Positions 56,627 through 64,000 of a stretch of 64,000 bases of DNA are shown piece by piece. A program made the translations under genes and the position numbers. The first letter of the stretch is position 1, and each line of letters opens with the position of its first letter. A model generated the notes under the pieces. That model had not been told where the DNA came from. It ran no database searches and worked only from the letters and a program-made list of their open reading frames with translations. Source of the stretch: Macrocystis pyrifera (lineage: Eukaryota; Sar; Phaeophyceae; Laminariales; Laminariaceae); assembly GCA_031763025.1 (NCBI GenBank), contig JASSKH010000010.1:4273901-4337900 (forward strand), written 5' to 3'.

Positions 56627-57065
56627 TGTTATGGAATGTTAGCACATGACCATGTATGAGTCAATGTTCAAGTAGCACTGCTGCTGTATCGGAGATCTCG
56701 TATGTGGGTGTCGGTTCGTATGTAACGTCTATGTATGTGCGGAGGAATTACTGTCGCAGCATTCTCTGCTTGTAGGATCGGATATCACTCTCTGATGCGA
56801 CCTTTATCCGGGTCGTGATGGTATCCTAGCTGCCTATCCATCTCTGGAAGCTGTCGTCATCTGGACTCCTGCATTCTCTGTGGAGTACATCTGTGTGTGT
56901 TGACCATCTAAGCGCCAGTGTTTACGTGTTATCACGTCCTCTTCTCTCTACCACACGGGAGTATCTTACTCCCCGGGCCACCGCATGCCGGTGTCATATC
57001 TCGGGTAACACCGAGGACACAGCCTCTGTCTACATTGTCAGGGTACAACGCAAATATCCATATTA
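56627..57065 (+). repeat. copia-2 3' LTR
   Basis: It begins TGTTATGGAATG and ends AAATATCCATATTA; CCAGG follows at 57,066. Confidence 0.93.
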
Positions 57066-57153
57066 CCAGGAGTGCACACACCGCAAGGGTGGGTGGTCTC
57101 AGATCGACCCTGGACCCATAATTGGACGAGCAACGGCGTATCGTGCCTGCTGA
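57066..57153 (+). pseudogene. Cys/His-rich ORF interrupted by copia-2, 3' part
   Basis: The in-frame continuation of 49,950-50,176: ECTHRKGGWSQIDPGPIIGR, then ATAYRAC and TGA. The five bases CCAGG at the start are the duplicated target. Confidence 0.5.
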
Positions 57154-58162
57154 CCCTGGCCCAGGGACGGAAAACGTATTCGTCGAAACGCAGAGGACAA
57201 TTGAATTTCCTCCTTGCAAGTTCCCTTTCGACCGTGGGTCGTACGAGGACTCTAAATATGACTGGCGTGGTCGCAGAGGCGATTCTCTTTAGTTGCTACT
57301 GACGTTTAACATGGGCTAACGTGAAGAATTTGGTGTAGCACTGGCTTCTGCTGAACATACATTTTACGATTGAAATCGGCTTCTTCTTAACACACGTTTT
57401 GACGTTTTCCGTGTATTGTATGTTTTTTTTGGAGAAGACCGAGGGCGTCGTAGACTCTTGCGTTCTGTGTGTTGTCTAAAATGCAGTGAACTTCGTCATT
57501 ACACCACCAGGCAACTCTCCATGTATCCATGTTCAACATAGTATATTATACGACATACCACTTCCATCGGTCACGTTGCGTTGAGTATCTCATGTGAGAT
57601 CGTGCTGTGTCGTCAGAGATAAAATTCTAGAGCAGCAGCTAGCTGCAGTAGTACATAATGTATTTTCTGGTTTTTTGTTGCCTATCTTTGTGACGACACC
57701 CCCGCAGCCCTTCTCCTGCAACAAACATACCGGCACTGCCAGTTTATACGAAAAGTACCAGGTAATCTAACGTGAAAAAAAACCGTTTCGCAATCGGATT
57801 TTATCTCGAACAGATATGCACTAATACATGAAGTCGACTTTTAACGCTGAAAACAGAATCTTGCCCTTTACCAGAACACAGGTAAAGGAGCTGCCCTTTA
57901 CCAGAACACAGGTAAAGGAGCCCAATGTAAGTGTAAATGACAAGAAAATGAGAAAATTGAATGCGGTTATACTGAACTCAGTATAGAATGTACCTTTGAC
58001 GAATAAGAAATTCGGACTAGACCAGCATTCCTGTTTCTTATTTTTTCTCACTATTACCAAGTATTTAGCATTGTGGCTCGCCCGAGAAAAACGCCTTTAT
58101 ATTTTTTCGCGCTTCGCGCGAACAGTCCATTTATATTTCTGGACCCCCACCTATGGTCCCTG
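57154..58162. other. No gene seen
   Basis: AT-richer interval with only short ORFs. A 30-bp unit (TGCCCTTTACCAGAACACAG and ten more bases) occurs twice at 57,862-57,921. Confidence 0.5.
57862..57921. repeat. Two tandem copies of a 30-bp unit
   Basis: Units at 57,862-57,891 and 57,892-57,921 are identical by eye. Confidence 0.85.
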
Positions 58163-58321
58163 AGCCCACCAATGCCACTCGTCAGGTGTAACTCTATACT
58201 GCATGTGAGGCGAGTCAACTCGACAGCGAGGATGTAATACAAGAGGAATTCCGTTTCATGTCTGGAGTCAGCCACGCGTTCCCGTGCCAGCTGCGTCTAT
58301 ACCTTTAGAGATCAATCAACA
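58163..58321 (+). mobile_element. 3' part of a copia-3-family LTR
   Basis: CCCACCAATGCCACTCG to GATCAATCAACA matches the last 150 bp of the LTR at 59,278-59,552. The following leader (CACTAGTGAAAGACCGGTGATC) matches that of copia-3 at 37,630. Confidence 0.8.
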
Positions 58322-60720
58322 CACTAGTGAAAGACCGGTGATCTTCTATTGGCAAGCGTAGCCAAGGCCAACCTAGAGAAGTAGGAACTTGCTTCCAGCA
58401 TGTCTATTCTTTTTTGATGATGTGCTTCGTCAGGAAGTCAGCATGTGTGTGTATTTTGAAGATGAGATCGAGGTCCTGGAGGAGAGGACGTGTGTGTGAG
58501 ACGGAGAGACAGGAGATGCCGCACCAGAAGCAGCAGCGATCCCGGCAGGGCCAAGTTTGAGCCGGACCTGGTAGTTTCGCTTGGCACTGGTGGCGAAGGC
58601 GCTGGAGAGTAGCAGTTGCACAGGGGCAGCAGCAGCTCCAGCAGCACCGTCAGCAGTCAGAGGATTACTGCACTTTTGTTGCGACGATGAAGCGCATGCA
58701 GTAACCACCGTTTCCGCCGCCGCCATGACAACCGCCGCCGTAACCGCCGTCTTCTCTACCGCCGCTGCCGCCGCCGTCGTCTCGACCGCCGCGTAACCGT
58801 CGTTGCTGCAACACCCCGGATAGCCAGGCATCTGCCTGAATCTGTGGGTTCGCTGCGCGCTGGCGACGTAGATGTAGAACGTATATTATTGTATGAAGAG
58901 GGAATTTGGCCGGGAGGAGCCGGGAGAGAAGGTGGAGACCGCGGGAGCGACACTGAAAGTGTTCTGGCAGAATCCGCCTGGACTGCTGAAGCATTACGCC
59001 CGCAGGTGGTTGATGGGGGGGACGTTGCCCCCGAGGAAGGAGACGAGGGAGAGAGTGAAGATGGGTGCAAGGGGAGGAGTCTGCATCATCTGTTCGGGAT
59101 GCGCTGCCCCACGAGAGAGGAGGAAAGAAAAGGGATCGAGGCGCCACTGGCAAGGACTTACGTCCGCACCAGGCACGTTTGGCTTTGTTGATTGATTGCT
59201 GTGGTGATTTCCGTTTCAAGATTGATTGTGTATGGTAGAGAATCTGCGAACATTGGAGATTCAGATTTGGAAATGCTTGTTGATTGTACTCAAGAAACAC
59301 GACATACAAGATCCATGGTATATTGGGGAGTTCCAAGCTGGAAAGAGATTCCGGCAGTAGGGTATTGGGATATCGGGGTAAGGTGTGCCCACCAATGCCA
59401 CTCGTCCTGTCGTCAGGTGTAACCCTATATTGCATGTGAGGCGAGTCAACTCGACAGAGAGGATGTAATATGAGAGGAGTTCCGTTTCATGTCTGGAGTC
59501 AGCCACGCGTTCCTGTGCCAGCTGCGCTTATACCTTTAGGGATCAATCAACACACTAGTGGATACCGGTGATCTTCTATTGGCAAGCGTAGCCCAGGCCA
59601 ACCCAAAGAGGCGGGAACCTGCTTCCAGCATGTCTATTCTTTTTAGATGATGTGCTTCGTGAGGGAGCCAGCATGTGTGTGTATTTTGAAGATGAGATCG
59701 AGGTCCTGGAGGAGAGGACGTGTGTGTGAGAAGAGTCAGGAGATACCGCACCAGAAACAGCAGCGATCCCAGCAGGGCCAAGTTTGGGCCGGACCTGGTA
59801 GAATCGCTTGGCACTGGTGGCAAAGGCGCTGGAGAGTAGTAGATGCAGGGACAGCAGCAGCTCCAGCAGCAACGTCAGCAGTCAGAGAGCCATCCCACAG
59901 TAGGGGTGTTCCCGACGTTCCTGAGCCCATCACATTAGGAAGTCAATATCTCACCCGATACAATACTTGGAAGAAATTCGTTCGGGCCATCCGACCGGCA
60001 CTTGTATGCGCTAATCCTAAAACGACTATACGAGTAAATTTTTCATCCTAACTGGTGGTTCCTCACTTAAGAAACTCAATTGGTCAGAAACCTTTCGCCC
60101 AAAAAGTGCAACCCCTACCGTGGGGTGACTCCAGAGGATTGCTGCACTTTTGTTGCGACGATGAAGCGCATGCAGTAAGCACCGTTACCACCGCCGTCGT
60201 CTCGACCGCCGCGTAACCGTCGCTGCTGCAACACCCCTGGATAGCCAGGCATCTGCCTGAATCTGTGGGTTCGCTGTGCGCTGGCGACGTAGATGTAGAA
60301 CGTATATGATTATATGAAAGAGACAGTTTGGCTGGGAGGAGCCGGGAGGGAAGGTGGAGACCGCGGGAGCGACGCTGAAAGTGTTCTGGCAGAATCCGCC
60401 TGGACTGCTGAAGCACCACGCCCGCAGGTGGTTGATGGGGGGGACGTTGCCCCCGAGGAAGGAAACGAGGGAGAGAGTGAAGATGGGCGCAGGGGAAGGA
60501 GTCTACATCATCTGTTCGGGATGCGGTGCCCTAAGATAGAGGAGGAAAGAGAAGGGATCGAGGCGCCACTGGCAAGGACTTACGTCCGCACCAGGCACGT
60601 TTGGCTTTGTTGATTGATTGCTGTGGTGATTTCCGTTTTTAGATTGATTGTGTATCGATTTAAGAATGGTAGAGAATCTGCGAAAGTGGAGATTAAGATT
60701 TATTTGGGAATGTTGGAAAT
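58322..60720 (+). mobile_element. Tandem pair of a non-autonomous, copia-3-related element
   Basis: Two units share the same order: copia-3-type leader (58,322-58,650 and 59,553-59,890), then a GC-rich block (58,660-59,190 and 60,130-60,615). A complete LTR (59,278-59,552) lies between them, so the structure is LTR-unit-LTR-unit. The leader keeps the gag N-terminal coiled-coil phrase (DEIEVLEER) but is frameshifted; no pol is present. The GC-rich blocks keep similar ORFs (58,844-59,191 and 60,314-60,613, sharing SVLAESAWTAEA and VVDGGDVAPEEG), but coding is not proven. Confidence 0.7.
59278..59552 (+). repeat. Complete copia-3-family LTR
   Basis: 275 bp, beginning TGTTGATTG and ending CAATCAACA, a perfect 9-bp terminal inverted repeat apart from orientation. 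Confidence 0.85.
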
Positions 60721-61762
60721 GAAATGAGATACACAGACGTAGACGTTTACGTATAGCTTCCCTCACTAAGGTTTTCCTGTAGACGCACTGCAGGACTATG
60801 TCATAATGACGTCTGTCTGTTTAATGGTTGACTGCTCGAGGGCTCTGGTTGGGCATCGACACGAGTACGAGTAGGAAATGAACAGGGTAAAGAAAGGTAC
60901 TCTATTTAATATAATTTAGTTGGGATACGTGCGAATGACGTGAGCTTGATAAGACTCTTCGCCCATGTGCACCTTTTTGACGTCATTACGTATCATATAC
61001 AGTAAGAGGATTGATATTCCCATCCTATTGCTGAGTTTGGCATTGCGTTGGTCTGATGCTGGCAGAACCGAGCAAGCACAGCAGGAAGAGGTGTATGTGA
61101 TGAATTCTTGTGCCCAACTACTGCAACACGTCTGTTTGCGGCGTGTCACATATTTACATCTTTACATGCGGGTATCTCGTTTTTGAGTTGTTGGATTGGT
61201 GTGTAGCTGTGTAGCACGACCCGCGCCACTTGTTACGTGCCAAAGGCAGGATATTTGCGGACGGAGTAATATACTACCTGGTGCATGAGTACAGCAGCAG
61301 AAGTAGTAGTGTACTATGTGAGCTGTAGCCAAAAGATACCAAGCCGTGGAGGTTTCAGTGTAATCGCATGTGTGAGTGGAGCAGTGGCCGGGGATCCTGT
61401 GTGATGTCCCCTAGCCACCTGGCTCGTGGTCCGATGAGGATCACTCCGTGATAATACAAGCTCTAAGAACAAGACTTACTGAGTGCGAGGCCAGCGAGAC
61501 TGGTGGAGTCCCTCGCTGGAAGCCCTCTTGCTGATATCATCTGGCAGAGGCCATAATATCTAGATATTCGCGGAACTTCTGTTGGAGGAGTTTTCGGCTG
61601 CGGAGTATTGGGTCACAGCTGGGAAGGCAGTTGGCCCGTTGGACGGATCGAAACGGCTTGAAGCGCACAGCAGGGGAGGACGCTCCGGGAGCTGGAGGAC
61701 GCACAGGTCAGGCGGCAGTTTCTCCGTTATTACAGTAGAGTCCAGGTGGACTGCTGTGGATT
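60721..61762. other. Upstream region of gypsy-2, no gene seen
   Basis: No coding motif. A tentative 5' LTR of gypsy-2 could run from TGTTGGATTGG (61,189) to GATATCA (61,539), followed by TGGCAGAGGCC as a primer site; the partner LTR is outside the window, so this is a guess. Confidence 0.3.
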
Positions 61763-62697
61763 ATGGCGCACACGGCAAGCACGCCGCTGGTGGTAGGGGA
61801 GTCTCTGACTCCACCGAAATACGGAGAGGTGTGGACCGAGCAGGCCTCTCGTGTTTTTTACGCAGCGTACCTCGATTATGAGGAACGGCTGCAGCTCGCC
61901 AACGCTCAGGGGGTGGTTCAGCACTCCAAAGTGAGCATGGGCCAGCTTATCCCAATTACATTCATCGGTGTTTTGAGGGATTTTACAAGCATCAGACTAC
62001 GATGACCGCCTCGGAGTTGTTGGACGCTGTTAGGCAGCACGCCGGTTACACAACCACCAGCAACAGATTTGACACCTCGCGGGCGGCAGCGGACTTGCGT
62101 CGCGTTCTCTCAATGAGGCGCGATGAAAAGCAGGGCGGTGAAACATCCGTCAAAGACCGCGCGATGATGGTAAACTCCGCTATGGAAAAGTATTTTGCGG
62201 AGAATCACGCGGTGCATGCCATGTACCGCGCGCAGGACCGTTCGTGGTTGCCCGGACCGGCGGAATTTGTGAGCATGGCGTTGGTGGATGGCTTATGGCC
62301 GTCCGAGTTCAAAAAGTACGTAAAAGGTCAGCTAACGTACGCTGCAGGGTGGAAGAAGGACCCGGCATTGGTCATGGACCAAATTTTTTCTGCTGCAGAA
62401 CAGTGGAAATTCATCGAGGCGTATGGTCGGAAAGATGCTGCAGGGGCAGCTGAACCGCGACGCCAACAGCAGCAGAAACCGAAACAGCAGCAGTCCGCGA
62501 AAAAGTCGTTTGTTCGCGTCTGTTTCGAGTGTGGTGATCCCAACCATTATGTTTCTGATTGCCCAAAAGCTCGCGGTGGCGCACAGCTCCCAGCAGTGGT
62601 GGGCGCGGGTCGTCAGGGTATCGCGGGGGCCGCAATGGCGGCCGGGGCAGATTCAACCATGGACGCGGGCGCGGTGGCCGTGGTGGCAATCAATTGA
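61763..62697 (+). CDS. gag: gypsy-2 gag (two overlapping frames)
   Basis: The first frame, 61,763-62,005, reads TPPKYGEVWTEQASRVFYAA, then YLDYEERLQLANAQGVVQHS. It overlaps the second by four bases at 62,002, which reads NRFDTSRAAADLRRVLSMRR, EFVSMALVDGLWPSEFKKYV, QWKFIEAYGRKDAAGAAEPR and a zinc knuckle CFECGDPNHYVSDC near 62,521-62,562. The switch near 61,975-62,005 is probably an indel within gag, because both halves look like one capsid. A Gln-rich stretch precedes the knuckle. The nucleocapsid binds element RNA. The overlap with pol is 139 nt (62,559-62,697). Confidence 0.78.
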
Positions 62698-64000
62698 CAG
62701 CGGGCGGTGGAACTTCTGCTGTTGCTTCTTCAACTTCTGGTGCGCCAGCGGCAGGAGCCGCTGGGTCGGGATCTGGTTCGTCTGTTGCCGGCCGAGCTGT
62801 ATACGTTGGAGGAGCTGGAACATCGGTGGGTGCTGCTGGAGCGAGAACTTCGCCATCCACCGAGCGGGCGGAGTCAGTGTCTGGTGCTGCTGCAGGGGCG
62901 GTAGCGCCGGAACCGTCTGTATATTCGACGTCTTGGTCGGGGTGGACCGCCGATTCTATTTCTTCGGCGCCGGCTGTAGGAGGGCAGCCATGGCGTCAGG
63001 TGACTCTTGGTACCGACCAGAGTTCAACGGCAGGTGAAGTGCCTGTCGATCGCAGCGCCGAGTGTTTACGCGCTGATCTCTCTTTGCCAGGGTCGGTTGG
63101 TTCGCTGATGGCGCGTGTGATCCTTGATTCGGGGTCGGCGCTCACGTCCATCGGTGTCGGCTTACTTCAGCAGCTGTCTTCGCATTTCGGCGGCGCCGAT
63201 CTGCAAATCCCGTTCGAAAATGGCCCGCAGCAGGCGAAAACCGCTACGGGTGTTTCAGTGATGGTCACGCACAAAACGGTGCCGATTGCCGTGAGTGTAC
63301 GGACGCCGTGGGGAGCGGTGAAATTGGAGCCCATCACTTTCGCGGTCATGCCTGGTACAGATAACGTCGTTCTGTTTGGCATGGCTACCATGAAAGCTCT
63401 TGGCATCGACGTCTACCGTGAAGCTCTGGAGAAGCTTCGCCCTCGCGCAGTGCCGGTATCGACCGGTGTGGAGACTCCGAGTTACCTTGCGGCGCGCAGA
63501 GTGACGGTTTCCGTGCGTGCTTTTCAGACCGAGGCTACGGTGGATGCTCCGGAGGACAAGGCGGTGGAACATTTGGTCGACCGGGGGCCAGACATGTTCA
63601 TGGATCCGGAGGAGGAGCGGACGGCCCGAGAACGGGCGTTGGAGGACAGCGTGCAGCAGGCAGAGCAGAGTGGATTAAGCGTCGGCGGAGCAACCCGTTT
63701 GCGCGAAATTTTGGCTCGTCGCGTGGGTGCTTTTCGCCGTGCGCTGTGTGGTGATCCGCCAGCGCAAGTGGAGCCGATGCGAGTGCAGCTGAAGCAACAG
63801 GCGAAGCCTGTCAAGGCAACGCCACGTCGGTACGAACCGACGAAAAGGGACTGGCTCTCGAAGTGCATTGCTGCTTTGGTGTTTTTTGGCTTTGTCTACC
63901 ACAACATCCAGGCGGTGTGGGCGAGTCCGGCGATGGCGGTGCCCAAGAAGGACTCTTTCCGTTTGGTGAGCGACTACTCGGCGGTGAACGCACAGGTGGA
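62559..64000 (+). CDS. pol: gypsy-2 pol: protease and start of reverse transcriptase (partial)
   Basis: The -1 frame relative to gag is open from 62,559 to the window end, about 480 codons. It starts with a Gly/Arg-rich tract (GYRGGRNGGRGRFNHGRGRG), then an Ala/Gly/Ser linker. The retropepsin site LMARVILDSGSALTSIGVGL lies near 63,105-63,165 and its C-terminal partner ITFAVMPGTDNVVLFGMATM near 63,337-63,396. An acidic linker follows, then RT begins with the phrases FVYHNIQAVWASPAMAVPKK and SFRLVSDYSAVNAQV. No stop or frameshift is seen. The catalytic Asp pair and later domains are outside the window. Confidence 0.85.
   Translation, partial: MPKSSRWRTAPSSGGRGSSGYRGGRNGGRGRFNHGRGRGGRGGNQLTAGGGTSAVASSTSGAPAAGAAGSGSGSSVAGRAVYVGGAGTSVGAAGARTSPSTERAESVSGAAAGAVAPEPSVYSTSWSGWTADSISSAPAVGGQPWRQVTLGTDQSSTAGEVPVDRSAECLRADLSLPGSVGSLMARVILDSGSALTSIGVGLLQQLSSHFGGADLQIPFENGPQQAKTATGVSVMVTHKTVPIAVSVRTPWGAVKLEPITFAVMPGTDNVVLFGMATMKALGIDVYREALEKLRPRAVPVSTGVETPSYLAARRVTVSVRAFQTEATVDAPEDKAVEHLVDRGPDMFMDPEEERTARERALEDSVQQAEQSGLSVGGATRLREILARRVGAFRRALCGDPPAQVEPMRVQLKQQAKPVKATPRRYEPTKRDWLSKCIAALVFFGFVYHNIQAVWASPAMAVPKKDSFRLVSDYSAVNAQV
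62562..62568 (+). promoter_or_regulatory. Candidate -1 frameshift site, C CCA AAA
   Basis: The heptamer fits X XXY YYZ in the gag frame (codons TGC CCA AAA) and lies two codons beyond the knuckle. The -1 frame has a stop at 62,556-62,558 and is open from 62,559, so the heptamer sits at the first possible place. CCC is not among the strongest known slip codons. Confidence 0.5.

Larger units (their letters stand above)
50177..57065 (+). mobile_element. copia-2: 6.9-kb Ty1/copia retrotransposon, TSD CCAGG
   Basis: LTRs of 439 bp at 50,177-50,615 and 56,627-57,065 are flanked by the perfect direct repeat CCAGG (50,172-50,176 and 57,066-57,070). A primer-binding site follows the 5' LTR and a polypurine tract (GAGGGGGAG, 56,618-56,626) precedes the 3' LTR. 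Gag, protease, integrase, RT and RNase H occur in copia order. The LTRs differ at about 9 of 439 positions by eye, so insertion was fairly recent, yet pol has several frameshifts. Confidence 0.95.
61763..64000 (+). mobile_element. gypsy-2: Ty3/gypsy retrotransposon, 3' end outside the window
   Basis: Gag with a zinc knuckle, retropepsin and the start of RT follow one another, and pol is open to the last base. This is the least damaged element in the window. It is unrelated in gag to gypsy-1. Confidence 0.85.

Noticed and set aside
61189-61552. Definite 5' LTR and primer site of gypsy-2
   Set aside because: Ends look plausible, but without the 3' LTR in the window they cannot be verified.

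Overview
This looks like nuclear DNA from a eukaryote, made almost entirely of transposable elements. Split coding regions with GT-AG boundaries, LTR retrotransposons of both superfamilies, poly-Q gag proteins and CAG/poly-C tracts fit a stramenopile, perhaps a brown alga. That assignment is an impression, not a demonstration. No prokaryotic operon, rRNA or convincing tRNA gene was found. No ordinary host gene is certain; the best candidate is a split Cys/His-rich ORF at 49.0-57.2 kb.

Layout. (1) 1-3.5 kb, minus strand: degraded Ty1/copia element (copia-1) running off the left edge. (2) 3.5-6.65 kb: no gene; a simple repeat and a ~255-bp tandem repeat. (3) 6.66-11.24 kb: two inverted copies of a non-coding TIR DNA transposon around a hairpin spacer. 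(4) 11.6-30.3 kb: an intron-containing Mutator-like (MULE) transposase gene, split in an intron by a 13.5-kb Ty3/gypsy element (gypsy-1, 14099-27588, TSD GATAG). Gypsy-1 carries a decayed NADAR/YbiA-type domain between gag and protease. (5) 28.4-36.9 kb: a palindrome with ~4-kb arms centred near 32,559; its arms hold tail-to-tail copies of the 3' half of the MULE gene. (6) 36.9-46.0 kb: nested elements. A 217-bp-LTR element (36865-46001) sits in the right palindrome arm, and copia-3 (37355-44020, TSD GATGC) sits inside its gag-like gene. The arm resumes at 46,002 and ends at an LTR fragment near 46,482. (7) 46.6-50.2 kb: a poly-Q ORF, an unresolved stretch and the Cys/His-rich ORF. (8) 50177-57065: copia-2, with 439-bp LTRs and TSD CCAGG. 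(9) 58.2-60.7 kb: two tandem copies of a non-autonomous relative of copia-3. (10) 61.6-64 kb: gypsy-2, which has the least damaged pol in the window and runs off the right edge.

The three full-length insertions and the older nested element could be delimited from LTR pairs, 5-bp target duplications and, in one case, an empty site preserved in the opposite palindrome arm. Most coding regions carry stops or frameshifts. The points most worth following are the NADAR domain in gypsy-1, a small membrane ORF shared by two elements downstream of pol, a primer-binding site matching an initiator-tRNA anticodon region, and a candidate -1 slippery site in gypsy-2.

All identifications come from reading motifs and comparing segments within the window; no database search was run.
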